From Oscillospiraceae bacterium (GTDB lineage Bacteria; Bacillota; Clostridia; Oscillospirales; Oscillospiraceae): a stretch of 64,000 nt of DNA. Both the position numbers and the translations under genes were made by a program. The stretch's first letter is position 1. Each line of letters begins with the position of its first letter. The stretch covers positions 248,001-312,000 of the forward strand of contig SVMM01000001.1 in NCBI GenBank assembly GCA_015067435.1. Direction: 5' to 3'. The notes beneath the pieces are model-generated. The model saw only the letters and a program-made list of their open reading frames with translations, was not told the DNA's origin and did not search any database. Shown here piece after piece: positions 41,258 through 50,016 of this stretch.

Positions 41258-42694
41258 ATGCCAACTATCGTCAGCGTCGGCATCGACATCGGCACGTCCA
41301 CCACGCAGGTGATCTTCAGCCGCATCACGATGGACAACACCGCCGGATACTTCACCGCGCCGCGCATCTCCATCGTGGGCAAGGAGGTCTTTTACCGCAG
41401 CGAGGTGCGCTTCACACCGCTCAAGACGGCGGTGTTGATCGACGGCGACGCCGTGCGCGGCATCGTGGAGGAGGAGTTCCGCCGCGCGGGCATGAAGCCG
41501 GAGAACGTGGACACGGGCGCCGTCATCATCACGGGCGAGAGCGCGCGCAAGGAGAACGCGGCGGAGGTGCTGGAAAAGCTCAGCGGCTTTGCGGGCGAAT
41601 TCGTGGTGTCCACGGCGGGGCCCGACCTCGAATCCATCATCGCGGGCAAGGGCAGCGGCGCGTACCAGTACAGCATCGAAAACGACTGCGCCGTGGCGAA
41701 TCTCGACGTCGGCGGCGGAACGACGAACATCGTGTGGTTCCGCGGCGGCGACACGGTGGGCAAGTGCTGCTGCGACGTCGGCGGGCGGCTCGTGCGCCTG
41801 AAAAAGGACGGCACGGTGGAATCCGTGAGCGAGGCGGCAAAGCGCGTCGCGGACGAGCAGGGGCTTTCGCTGCGCGTCGGCGAGCGCGCGGACGAACAGA
41901 CGCTCGCGCGGCTCACGGCGCGCATGGCGGAGCTCCTGTCGGAAGCGCTGGGGCTCGTGCCGGAGACGCCGCTGCTGCGCGCGGTGCAGACGCCGAACAG
42001 CTCGCCCCCGCCCGCGTGCGGAAAGGTGAGCCGCGTCTGCTTCTCCGGCGGCGTCGCGGACTGTATGGAGGCGAGCCGCGCCGGAACGGCGGACTTCCTG
42101 CGCTTCGGGGACATCGGCATGTACCTCGGGCGCGCGCTGCGCGAAAACGCGGCGCTCTCCGCGCTGCGCCGCGTAACGGCGAGCGAGACGATCCGCGCGA
42201 CCGTCGTCGGCGCCGGGACATACACGACCTCGCTCTCCGGCAGCACGATCTCGTATTCGCCGGGGGTGTTCCCGCTCAAGAACGTGCCGGCGCTCAAGCT
42301 CTCGTATCAGGAGCAGCAGGCGTTTCTGGACGCGGGGCCCGACGCGCTGTACGAGCGGTGCAGATGGTTTCTCGCGCAGAACGACGCCGAGCGGATGCTC
42401 CTCGCGCTCCCGGGGAAGCTCGACCCCACGTATCAGGAGGTCAAGCGCATGGCGAAGTGCATCGTCGGCGCGATGGATCGCTCGCTCCCCGCGGGGGAGC
42501 CGGTCGTCACAGTCGTGGAGCAGGATATCGCCAAGGCGCTCGGCAACGCGATGAAGCAGGAGACAAACGGCCGCCGCGCCGTCGCCGCCATCGACTCGAT
42601 CCGCGTCGAGGCGGGCGACTTCGTGGACATCGGCAGGCCGCTGATGGACGGGCTGGTCGTGCCGGTGGTGGTCAAGACGCTGCTGTTCGGATAG
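41258..42694 (+). CDS. eutA: Ethanolamine ammonia-lyase reactivase
   Basis: The protein has 478 residues with an actin/Hsp70-like ATPase fold: VGIDIGTSTTQVIFSRI (phosphate 1), NLDVGGGTTNIVWF (phosphate 2) and VVGAGTYTTSLSGSTISY. EutA exchanges damaged cobalamin on EutBC for intact adenosylcobalamin. It is the first gene after the antitermination leader. GGGAGGAAAGCC precedes the ATG. A 15-base gap leads to eutB. Confidence 0.96.
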   Translation: MPTIVSVGIDIGTSTTQVIFSRITMDNTAGYFTAPRISIVGKEVFYRSEVRFTPLKTAVLIDGDAVRGIVEEEFRRAGMKPENVDTGAVIITGESARKENAAEVLEKLSGFAGEFVVSTAGPDLESIIAGKGSGAYQYSIENDCAVANLDVGGGTTNIVWFRGGDTVGKCCCDVGGRLVRLKKDGTVESVSEAAKRVADEQGLSLRVGERADEQTLARLTARMAELLSEALGLVPETPLLRAVQTPNSSPPPACGKVSRVCFSGGVADCMEASRAGTADFLRFGDIGMYLGRALRENAALSALRRVTASETIRATVVGAGTYTTSLSGSTISYSPGVFPLKNVPALKLSYQEQQAFLDAGPDALYERCRWFLAQNDAERMLLALPGKLDPTYQEVKRMAKCIVGAMDRSLPAGEPVVTVVEQDIAKALGNAMKQETNGRRAVAAIDSIRVEAGDFVDIGRPLMDGLVVPVVVKTLLFG

Positions 42695-42709
42695 ACGGAG
42701 GGAAAAGGC

Positions 42710-44080
42710 GTGGAACTGAAAACAACGCTCGCGGGCAAGACCTTTGTCTTCGGCTCCATCAAGGAAGTGCTTGCCAAGGCGAACGAGGAAAAATCCGGCG
42801 ACGTGCTCGCCGGCGTCGCGGCGGGCTCGGTGCTGGAGCGCGTCGCCGCGAAGGAGGTCCTGAGCCGCCTCACCGTGCGCGACCTGCGCGAGAACCCCGT
42901 CGTCCCCTACGAGGCCGACGAGGTCACGCGGCTCAATCAGGACTCGCTGGACGCGGACGTCTACGGCCGCATCCGGAATTGGACGATGGCGGAGCTGCGC
43001 GAATATATCCTCAGCTACGAGGCGACGGAGGAAAAGCTGCTTGAGCTCGGCCGCGGCCTCACGGCGGAGACCGTCGCGGGCGTGTGCAAGCTGATGAGCA
43101 ACCTCGACCTTGTCTACGGCGCGAGCAAGCTGCGCGTTCCGGCGACGTGCAACACGACGATCGGCCTGCGCGGGCACTTTTCGACGCGCCTTCAGCCCAA
43201 CCACTCCACCGACAACGTCGAGGGCATCACCGCGTCGCTGTTCGAGGGCCTCAGCTACGGCTGCGGCGACGCGCTGCTCGGCCTCAACCCGGTCAACGAC
43301 ACGGTTTCGAGCCTGATGGAGGTCTTAAAGCGCTTCGACGAGGTGAAAAACCGTTTTGAAATTCCCACGCAGATCTGCGTGCTGGGGCATATCACGACGC
43401 AGATCGAGGCGGTGCGCCGCGGCGCGCCGTGCGACATGATCTTCCAGTCCATCGCGGGCAGCGAGAAGGGCAACGCCGCCTTCGGTTTTTCCGCCGACAC
43501 CGTGCGCGAGGCGTATGCGCTGCTGCGCGAGAAGGGCACGGCGAAGGGCCCGAACGTGCTGTACTTTGAAACCGGACAGGGCAGCGAGCTCTCGTCCGAC
43601 GCGCACTTCGGCGCCGATCAGGTGACGATGGAGGCGCGCTGCTACGCCTTCGCGCGCGAGTTTCACCCGTTCATGGTGAACACGGTCGTCGGCTTCATCG
43701 GGCCGGAATACCTCTACGACAGCCGACAGGTCATCCGCGCGGGGCTGGAGGATCACTTTATGGGCAAGCTCTCCGGCATCCCGATGGGCTGCGACTGCTG
43801 CTACACCAACCACATGATGGCGGACCAGAACGACGTGGACAATCTGGCGCTGCTGCTGGGGTCCTGCGGCGTGAACTACGTCATCGGCGTGCCGACGAGC
43901 GACGACGTGATGCTCAACTACCAGACGAACGCCTACCACGACGCGAACACCGTGCGCGAAATATTAGGGCTGCACCCCATCGCGGAGTTCGAGCGCTGGC
44001 TGGAGAAAATGGGCATCATGGAGGACGGACGTCTGACGGCGCGCGCCGGCGATCCGACGATCTTTACCGCGAGGGGGTGA
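42710..44080 (+). CDS. eutB: Ethanolamine ammonia-lyase large subunit
   Basis: The protein has 456 residues, a TIM-barrel subunit. Conserved stretches are PATCNTTIGLRGHFSTRLQP, EGLSYGCGDALLGLNPVNDT, FQSIAGSEKGN, YFETGQGSELSSDAHFGADQ and MGCDCCYTNHMMADQND. With EutC and adenosylcobalamin it cleaves ethanolamine to acetaldehyde and ammonia inside the microcompartment. The start is GTG, 7 bases after GGAGGG; the family N-terminus (ELKTTLAGKTFVF) fits this. Confidence 0.98.
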   Translation: MELKTTLAGKTFVFGSIKEVLAKANEEKSGDVLAGVAAGSVLERVAAKEVLSRLTVRDLRENPVVPYEADEVTRLNQDSLDADVYGRIRNWTMAELREYILSYEATEEKLLELGRGLTAETVAGVCKLMSNLDLVYGASKLRVPATCNTTIGLRGHFSTRLQPNHSTDNVEGITASLFEGLSYGCGDALLGLNPVNDTVSSLMEVLKRFDEVKNRFEIPTQICVLGHITTQIEAVRRGAPCDMIFQSIAGSEKGNAAFGFSADTVREAYALLREKGTAKGPNVLYFETGQGSELSSDAHFGADQVTMEARCYAFAREFHPFMVNTVVGFIGPEYLYDSRQVIRAGLEDHFMGKLSGIPMGCDCCYTNHMMADQNDVDNLALLLGSCGVNYVIGVPTSDDVMLNYQTNAYHDANTVREILGLHPIAEFERWLEKMGIMEDGRLTARAGDPTIFTARG

Positions 44081-44084
44081 GCGT

Positions 44085-44975
44085 GTGCTGGATGAAAAAA
44101 CCATCGCGCTGATCGCGGACGAGGTCGCGCGGCGATTGCGGGAAACGGGGCGCTTCCCGCCCGCGGCGGACGCGCCGCCTGTGGAAAACGCACCGGAGAG
44201 CGCGGCGGAACCCGCCCCCGCGGAGGACATCGCCTCGGCGGAGCACAAGGCGAAGCCGCTTTTGCGCTCCGCCGCCGATCCCGAGGCGCTCGCGCGCATG
44301 AAGCGGCGCACGACGGCGCGCATCGGCGTCGGCCGCGCGGGGCCGCGTCTCAATACCGAGACGATGCTCACGCTGCGCGCCGACCACGCCAAGGCGCGCG
44401 ACTCGGTCTTCGCCGACGTCGACCCAAGGCTGCTGGAACGGCTGGGGCTTTTCACGGTACAGACGCAGTGCGACTGCAAGGACACCTATCTCACGCGCCC
44501 CGACCTCGGCCGCAGGCTGAGCGACGAGGCGGTGCGCACGCTGGAGGAGAGGTGCGTCAAGGACATTGACGTGCAGATCTACGCCTCCGACGGCCTCAGC
44601 TCCGCGGCGATCGAGGCGAATCTGGAGCGCATCCTCCCCGTGCTGACCGAGGGGCTGGAGGCGAAGGGACTCAAGCTCGGGACGCCGTTTTTCGTGCGCT
44701 TCGGACGCGTTGCGGCGGAGGATCACATCGCGGAGCTGCTGCGCGCGAAGGTCGTGTGCGTGCTCATCGGCGAGCGCCCCGGCCTCGCCACGGCCGAGAG
44801 CATGAGCGCCTACATCGTCTACGGCGCGCATCCGGGCATACCGGAGGCGAAGCGCACGGTCGTGTCCAACATCCACAAGGACGGCCTGACGGCGGTGGAG
44901 GCGGGCGCCTACATCACCGAGGTCATCGAGCAGATCCTGCGCCAGCGGAAAAGCGGCGTGGATCTCGTGAAGTAA
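44085..44975 (+). CDS. eutC: Ethanolamine ammonia-lyase small subunit
   Basis: The protein has 296 residues. The core RTTARIGVGRAGPRLNTETM, the B12-contact segment SDGLSSAAIEANLERILPVL, GERPGLATAESMSAYI and HKDGLTAVEAGAYI are typical of EutC. The first 20 residues (LDEKTIALIADEVARRLRET) form an amphipathic helix like the shell-targeting peptide of Salmonella EutC, followed by a long Ala/Pro/Glu linker to residue 65. The GTG start is 4 bases after GAGGGGGTGA. It is 4 bases from the eutB stop. Confidence 0.97.
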   Translation: MLDEKTIALIADEVARRLRETGRFPPAADAPPVENAPESAAEPAPAEDIASAEHKAKPLLRSAADPEALARMKRRTTARIGVGRAGPRLNTETMLTLRADHAKARDSVFADVDPRLLERLGLFTVQTQCDCKDTYLTRPDLGRRLSDEAVRTLEERCVKDIDVQIYASDGLSSAAIEANLERILPVLTEGLEAKGLKLGTPFFVRFGRVAAEDHIAELLRAKVVCVLIGERPGLATAESMSAYIVYGAHPGIPEAKRTVVSNIHKDGLTAVEAGAYITEVIEQILRQRKSGVDLVK

Positions 44976-44987
44976 GGAGGCGGGGCG

Positions 44988-45647
44988 ATGCGGGGAGACA
45001 GGATACCCACCCATGTTTTGAGCATACAGATGATCCCGCGCGCCGATCCGGCGCTGTGCGCCGCGCTGAAACTGCCGGAGGGCTGCCGCTCGGTCGGGAT
45101 CCTCACCACGGACTGCGACGACGTCTCCTACACGGCGCTTGACGAGGCGACGAAGAAGGCGGAGGTGCGCGTTGTCTACGCGCGCAGCATGTACGCGGGC
45201 TCGTCCAACGCCAGCACGCGCCTCGCCGGCGAGTTCATCGGCATCCTCGCGGGCCCCGACCCCGCGGCGGTGCGCAGCGGGCTCGAAGCGGCGGTGCGCT
45301 GCGCGGAGACGGAGGCGGCGTTCTACAGCGCCTGCGACGACGATTCGGTCGTCTATTTCGCCCACTGCATCTCCCGCACGGGCAGCTACCTGTCCGCGGA
45401 GGCGGGCATTCCGGAGGGTGCGGCGATGGCGTACCTGATCGCGCCGCCCGCCGAGGCGGTCATGGGGCTGGACGCGGCGCTCAAGGCGGCGGACGTGGAG
45501 CTCAGGCTCTTCTACGGCCCGCCGACGGAGACGAATTTCGCGGGCGGCCTGCTCACGGGCGAGCAGGCGGCGTGCGAGGCGGCGTGCAAGGCCTTCGCCG
45601 ACAAGGTCTGCGAGGTGGCGGAGACGCCGCTGCACTATCAATCGTAA
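44988..45647 (+). CDS. eutL: Microcompartment shell protein EutL (tandem BMC trimer)
   Basis: The protein has 219 residues with two circularly permuted BMC domains. EutL signatures are SVGILTTDCDDVSYTALDEA, YAGSSNASTRLAGEFIGIL and PPTETNFAGGLLTGEQAACE. EutL forms pseudohexameric trimers with a gated central pore and is thought to bind ethanolamine. AAGGAGGCGGGG precedes the ATG, 12 bases after eutC. Confidence 0.97.
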   Translation: MRGDRIPTHVLSIQMIPRADPALCAALKLPEGCRSVGILTTDCDDVSYTALDEATKKAEVRVVYARSMYAGSSNASTRLAGEFIGILAGPDPAAVRSGLEAAVRCAETEAAFYSACDDDSVVYFAHCISRTGSYLSAEAGIPEGAAMAYLIAPPAEAVMGLDAALKAADVELRLFYGPPTETNFAGGLLTGEQAACEAACKAFADKVCEVAETPLHYQS

Positions 45648-45660
45648 AGGAGGGGGAGCA

Positions 45661-47157
45661 TTGGAATTTGACAGGGACTTATACTCCATTCAGGAAGTCC
45701 GGAATCTGGTCGCGAAGGCGAAGGCGGCGCAGCGGGAATACGCCGCGTTCGACCAGAGCCGCATCGACGAGGCGGTGCGCGCGGTCGCGGAGGCGTGCGC
45801 CGCCGAGGCGGAGCGCCTCGCCAAGATGGCGTGCGAGGAGACGGGCTTCGGCGTCTGGCAGGACAAGGTGCTCAAGAACCTGCTCGGCAGCACAATGACC
45901 TACGAGGCGATCAAGGATTTAAAAACCGTCGGCGTGCTGCGGGAGGACCGCGAGAAAAAGGTCACGGAGATCGGCGTCCCGATGGGCGTCGTCGCCGCGC
46001 TGATCCCGTCCACGAACCCGACGTCCACGGTGATGTACAAGAGCCTCATTTGCCTCAAATCCGGCAACGCCATCATCATCAGCCCGCATCCGGGCGCGCG
46101 AAACAGCATTTTGGAGACGTTCCGCGTGGTCGAGAAGGCGGCGCGCGCGGCGGGCGTGCCGGACGGCGTGGTGCAGTGCGTCTCGACGCCCACGCCGGAG
46201 AGCACGTCGGCGCTGTTGAAGCATCCGGACATCGGCATCATCCTTGCCACGGGCGGCGAGGCGATGGTCAAGGCGGCGTACAGCTCCGGCAACCCGGCGC
46301 TCGGCGTGGGGCCCGGCAACGGCCCGTCGTTCATCGAGCGCAGCGCCGATATCCCCGCCGCGATCCGGCGCATCTTTGACAGCAAGACCTTCGACAACGG
46401 CACGATCTGCGCCTCGGAGCAGAGTATCGTGACCGAGCGCTGCATCGCGGACAAGGTCATGGACGAGGCGAAGCGGCAGGGCGGCTATTTTCTCTCGGAC
46501 GAGGAGAGCAAGCGCGTCGGCGCATACCTGATGCGCGCGAACGGCACGATGAACCCGAAGATCGTCGGCCGCAGCGCGAAGACCATCGCGGACATGGCGG
46601 GCGTGAGCGTTCCGGAGGGGACGCGCGTGCTGATCTCGCCCCAGACGACGGTCGGCAAGGACAACCCCTACTCGCGCGAAAAGCTCTGCCCCGTGCTGGC
46701 GTTCTACGTCGAGGAGGACTGGGAGCGCGCCTGCGCGCGCTGCATGGAGATCCTCTTCAACGAGGGGCGCGGCCACACGATGACCATTCACAGCCAGAAC
46801 GAGGACATCATCCGCGAATTCGCCCTCAAAAAGCCCGTCTCGCGCCTGCTGGTCAACACCGCCGGCTCGCTCGGCGGCGTGGGCGCGCTCACGGGCCTCG
46901 CGCCCGCGCTGACGCTCGGCTGCGGCGCGGTGGGCGGCAGCGCCACGTCCGACAACGTCGGGCCGATGAACCTCATCAACATCCGCCGCGTCGCTTACGG
47001 GCTGAAGGAACTCAGCGACCTGCGCGGCGAAAGCCCCGCGCCGGAGGCGGTGAGCGCCGCGACGTGCGGGGAGGGCGGCGGCGAACGCGCGGCGTCCCTG
47101 CTCAGCCGTGAGGACATCGAGGCGATCACCCGCGCGGTCATCGCGCGCTTACGGTAA
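45661..47157 (+). CDS. eutE: CoA-acylating acetaldehyde dehydrogenase
   Basis: The protein has 498 residues. The catalytic Cys is in DNGTICASEQSI (near 240), the NAD site in LATGGEAMVKAAYSSG, and the EutE stretch IPSTNPTSTVMYKSLI is present. It converts acetaldehyde, NAD and CoA to acetyl-CoA and NADH in the compartment lumen. A 30-residue linker ends in the amphipathic helix LLSREDIEAITRAVIARLR at the C-terminus, a probable encapsulation peptide. The start is TTG 6 bases after AGGAGGGG. No alcohol dehydrogenase gene accompanies it. Confidence 0.97.
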   Translation: MEFDRDLYSIQEVRNLVAKAKAAQREYAAFDQSRIDEAVRAVAEACAAEAERLAKMACEETGFGVWQDKVLKNLLGSTMTYEAIKDLKTVGVLREDREKKVTEIGVPMGVVAALIPSTNPTSTVMYKSLICLKSGNAIIISPHPGARNSILETFRVVEKAARAAGVPDGVVQCVSTPTPESTSALLKHPDIGIILATGGEAMVKAAYSSGNPALGVGPGNGPSFIERSADIPAAIRRIFDSKTFDNGTICASEQSIVTERCIADKVMDEAKRQGGYFLSDEESKRVGAYLMRANGTMNPKIVGRSAKTIADMAGVSVPEGTRVLISPQTTVGKDNPYSREKLCPVLAFYVEEDWERACARCMEILFNEGRGHTMTIHSQNEDIIREFALKKPVSRLLVNTAGSLGGVGALTGLAPALTLGCGAVGGSATSDNVGPMNLINIRRVAYGLKELSDLRGESPAPEAVSAATCGEGGGERAASLLSREDIEAITRAVIARLR

Positions 47158-47207
47158 GAAAGCAAAAACCAAACATATAAAATTCAAAAAACAGGAGGAA
47201 CAAAACA
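47158..47207 (+). promoter_or_regulatory. A-rich translation leader of eutM
   Basis: This 50-base gap is almost free of G and C apart from CAGGAGG. It is sharply different from the GC-rich operon. It should be unstructured RNA, favouring very high translation of the main shell hexamer. Confidence 0.55.
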
Positions 47208-47501
47208 ATGGCAACGTTACAGGCACTGGGTATGATCGAAACCAAGGGGCTCGTCGGCTCGATCGAGGCGGCGGATGCGATGGTCAAGGCGGCGAACGTC
47301 CACCTGATTGGCAAGGTACACGTGGGCGGCGGCCTCGTGACCGTGATGGTGCGCGGCGACGTCGGCGCGGTCAAGGCGGCGACGGACGCGGGCGCGGCGG
47401 CGGCTTCCCGCGTGGGCGAGCTGGTCTCCGTGCACGTCATTCCCCGTCCGCACGAGGAAGTGGAGCAGATCCTGCCGACGCTGGGCACGAGCGACAAGTA
47501 A
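47208..47501 (+). CDS. eutM: Main hexameric microcompartment shell protein
   Basis: The protein has 97 residues, a single BMC domain: [40 protein letters not shown] (pore region) and [20 protein letters not shown]. It is the major flat tile of the shell (EutM/PduA type). A perfect CAGGAGG is 10 bases before the ATG in an A-rich leader, consistent with the highest expression in the operon. Confidence 0.97.
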   Translation: MATLQALGMIETKGLVGSIEAADAMVKAANVHLIGKVHVGGGLVTVMVRGDVGAVKAATDAGAAAASRVGELVSVHVIPRPHEEVEQILPTLGTSDK

Positions 47502-47530
47502 GACGCGGCTGTCCGACGGAGTAAGACGCC

Positions 47531-48301
47531 ATGGACAGGGAACATCGCGTGCTCAGCGACACGGAGCTGCGCGCGCGCTGGCGCGCGGGCGAGACGGAGT
47601 GCCGCGTCGCGCCGGGAACGGTGGTCACGCCCGCGGCGCGGGACTTCCTGCGCGAGCACGGCATGACGCTGCGGGAGGACGGCGCGCCCTATGAGCGCAT
47701 GACCGTCACGCCCATCCCCCTGCGCGGCGGGAAGGTCGTCTTTCAGAACGCCGCCACGGGGGAGGAAACGCCGGTCAAGGGCGAGGGGATGACGCATCTG
47801 CGCGGCAATCTGCTCGTCCCGAAGACCGACCCGCGCATCGCGCTGCGCGGCAAGCTGGACACGCTGTCCGCGCGCTTTCTCCGCGCGCAGCTTGCCGCGT
47901 CGGAGGCGGGGAACGAACAGCTCAGCGCGGACGTGGGCGAGCTTCTTTCCTACGTGCGCACGATCCTCGGCTGCGAGGTCAAGGACGAGCCGCTGCCGGA
48001 GCCGCGCCTGCTGGGGCTGGACAGCGCGGGCATCCGCCGCGCGTCGCACCGCGTGAGGGAGACGTTCGGCATCGACCATCCCGTGCCGGACTACCGCATG
48101 GGAAGCGCCTGCCTCCTGCTCAACGAGCTGCGCGCCGAGGTGCGAGAGGCGGAGCTTGCCGCCGCGCGGGCATTCCTGAACGAGGACGGCACGGGGGAGC
48201 GGATGGACGTCATCGAGGGGCTCAACCGCCTCTCCAGCTGCGTCTACATTCTGTTCTGCCGCGAAGTCGCGCGCGGACGCGGACAGGAGAAAAAGGCATG
48301 A
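47531..48301 (+). CDS. eutT: Corrinoid adenosyltransferase EutT
   Basis: The protein has 256 residues. The N-terminal part LSDTELRARWRAGETECRVA and VTPAARDFLREHGM, followed by MTHLRGNLLVPKTDPRIALR, are typical of Firmicutes EutT. The Cys-Cys-x-x-Cys iron motif of the Salmonella enzyme is absent, as in metal-independent homologues. It makes adenosylcobalamin for EutBC from ATP and cob(I)alamin. GGAG precedes the ATG by 12 bases. It overlaps the next gene by ATGA. Confidence 0.9.
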   Translation: MDREHRVLSDTELRARWRAGETECRVAPGTVVTPAARDFLREHGMTLREDGAPYERMTVTPIPLRGGKVVFQNAATGEETPVKGEGMTHLRGNLLVPKTDPRIALRGKLDTLSARFLRAQLAASEAGNEQLSADVGELLSYVRTILGCEVKDEPLPEPRLLGLDSAGIRRASHRVRETFGIDHPVPDYRMGSACLLLNELRAEVREAELAAARAFLNEDGTGERMDVIEGLNRLSSCVYILFCREVARGRGQEKKA

Positions 48302-48981
48302 ACTACTACAGCGAAAAGGATATCCGGGATATCGTGGCGGGCGTTCTGGCGCAGTCGGGCCTGTCCGCATCCGCGGCGTCGGATGAGCCTGCCGCGGCGG
48401 AGCGCGGAGAGCCGATCCCCGTCGAGGTCTCGGCGCGCCACGTGCATCTCACGCAGGAGGCGCTGGACGTCCTGTTCGGGAAGGGCTATTGCCTGACGCC
48501 GAAGAAGGAGCTCAGCCAGCCGGGGCAGTTTGCCGCGGAGGAGCACGTCAAGCTCGTCACGCGCAAGGGCGCGATGGAGAGCGTGTCCGTCCTCGGTCCC
48601 GTGCGGAAGCATGTGCAGGTGGAGCTGTCGGCGACGGACGCGCGCGCCCTCGGCGTGCAGCTGCCCGTGCGCCTGAGCGGCGATCTGGACGGCGCGGGGG
48701 ATATGCTGCTCATGGGCCCCAAGGGGGTCTACGAGGCGAAGGCGTGCGCCATCATTGCGCGCGCGCACGTCCACATGACGCCGGAGCAGGCGGCGCGCTG
48801 GAACGTCCGCGACGGGCAGACGCTCTCCGTCCAAATGGACACGGCGCGGCCCGTCACGCTCGACGGCGTGATCGCGCGCGTCAGCGGCGACGCGGGGCTC
48901 GCCGTCCACATCGACGTGGACGAGGCGAACGCGGCGGCGGTGACGCCCGACACGGTCGGCTACATCGTGAAACGCGGGTGA
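48298..48981 (+). CDS. pduL: Phosphate acyltransferase PduL type
   Basis: The protein has 227 residues. Two PduL beta-barrel halves each carry the zinc-binding His pattern: IPVEVSARHVHLTQEALD near 40 and AIIARAHVHMTPEQAARW near 152. The N-terminal helix YYSEKDIRDIVAGVLAQSGL is an encapsulation peptide. It converts acetyl-CoA and phosphate to acetyl phosphate and recycles CoA inside the shell, standing in for the EutD of enteric loci. Translation is coupled to eutT (ATGA overlap). Confidence 0.95.
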   Translation: MNYYSEKDIRDIVAGVLAQSGLSASAASDEPAAAERGEPIPVEVSARHVHLTQEALDVLFGKGYCLTPKKELSQPGQFAAEEHVKLVTRKGAMESVSVLGPVRKHVQVELSATDARALGVQLPVRLSGDLDGAGDMLLMGPKGVYEAKACAIIARAHVHMTPEQAARWNVRDGQTLSVQMDTARPVTLDGVIARVSGDAGLAVHIDVDEANAAAVTPDTVGYIVKRG

Positions 48982-49019
48982 AACGGCGTGGTTCTCACGC
49001 CGACACATGGAGAATCAAC

Positions 49020-49718
49020 ATGGAAGAACAGGAACTGGAACAGATCGTCCGTCAGGTGGTCGCGGAGCTGGCGCGCCGTCAGGGCGGCGCGGAGGACGCG
49101 ATCGCAAACGACGGCAGGGCGAAGGTGCTGGTCGTCGGCGCGCCCGACGCGGTGCCGGAGAGGCTGCGCGCCGATGCGGTGCTCTGCCCGCTCGCGGAGT
49201 ATGAGGCGAGCCGCAACATCTGCCGCTACGACAGGGTCGTCATCGCGGAGCTGACGCTTTTGCAGCTCGTCGACGCGGCGCTGGGGCGGCCCGGCGACGC
49301 GGCGTGCTGCGCGCTTGTCTCCGCGCTGCTCGCGGGCAAGGAGGTCGACCTCGTCGAGGCGGGGCTTCCCCACCGCGCTTACGCGGGCAAGGGTAGCACG
49401 GGCCTGTACGCGCGCATCGAGGGCTACGTCCGCACGCTCCAGGGCTATGGCGTCAAGCTGTGGTCGGCGGAGCGGCTGGCGCCGCGCGCGGAGCCGCCGG
49501 CAAAGCCCGCGAAGTTCGCGCCGCCGCCCGCCGCCGTACCGACGGGCAGCGCGAAACCGAACGGGAGCCGCGTTGTGACCGAGGCGGTCGCGCTGGAGCT
49601 GACGGCGCGCGGCGCTGACACCGTCACGCTTCCGCGCGGCGCGATCGTCACGCCCTCGGCGCGGGATGTCTTCGCGCAGGCGCACGTGACGGTCCAAACC
49701 GAAGACGGAACGAGGTGA
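49020..49718 (+). CDS. Ethanolamine-utilisation associated protein (TIGR02536-like), function unknown
   Basis: The protein has 232 residues. The first 20 residues (MEEQELEQIVRQVVAELARR) form an amphipathic helix like other shell-targeting peptides. A Rossmann/flavodoxin-like part follows (VLVVGAPDAVPERLRADAVL, YDRVVIAELTLLQLVDAAL). A Pro/Ala linker leads to a C-terminal piece (RGAIVTPSARDVFAQAHVTV) that resembles the N-terminal segment of EutT. It is probably a lumen protein. The ATG at 49020 follows GGAG; upstream sequence in frame belongs to pduL out of frame. Confidence 0.78.
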   Translation: MEEQELEQIVRQVVAELARRQGGAEDAIANDGRAKVLVVGAPDAVPERLRADAVLCPLAEYEASRNICRYDRVVIAELTLLQLVDAALGRPGDAACCALVSALLAGKEVDLVEAGLPHRAYAGKGSTGLYARIEGYVRTLQGYGVKLWSAERLAPRAEPPAKPAKFAPPPAAVPTGSAKPNGSRVVTEAVALELTARGADTVTLPRGAIVTPSARDVFAQAHVTVQTEDGTR

Positions 49719-49725
49719 GATCCCG

Positions 49726-50016
49726 ATGATTATTTGCAGAGTGGTCGGCCACGTGTGGGCGACGAAGAAGGAACCGAATCTCGAAGGGCTCAAGCTGATG
49801 GTGGTGCGCGAGGAGGGGGAGACCGCCTCCGACAAGACCTTCGTGGCGGCGGACACCGTCGGCGCGGGCGTCGGCGAGCAGGTGCTCGTCGTCTCCGGCA
49901 GCACCGCGCGCAAGGCGTTCGGCAGCGACGACGTGCCCGCCGACATGGCGATCGTCGCCATCATCGACACGGTGGAGACCGAGCGCGAGGCGGCGAAGAA
50001 GGCGAAGAAGAAATGA
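49726..50016 (+). CDS. eutN: Microcompartment vertex protein
   Basis: The protein has 96 residues, EutN/CcmL family. It begins MIICRVVGHVWATKKEPNLE, with AADTVGAGVGEQVLVVSGST and DMAIVAIIDTVE. It forms pentamers that cap the vertices of the shell. The tail is Lys-rich (AAKKAKKK). GAGGTGAG precedes the ATG by about 5 bases. It overlaps the next gene by ATGA. Confidence 0.97.
   Translation: MIICRVVGHVWATKKEPNLEGLKLMVVREEGETASDKTFVAADTVGAGVGEQVLVVSGSTARKAFGSDDVPADMAIVAIIDTVETEREAAKKAKKK

Noticed and set aside
41192..43204. A 670-codon minus-strand opening opposite eutA/eutB
   Set aside because: It is a shadow of strongly conserved eut genes, with no start signal.
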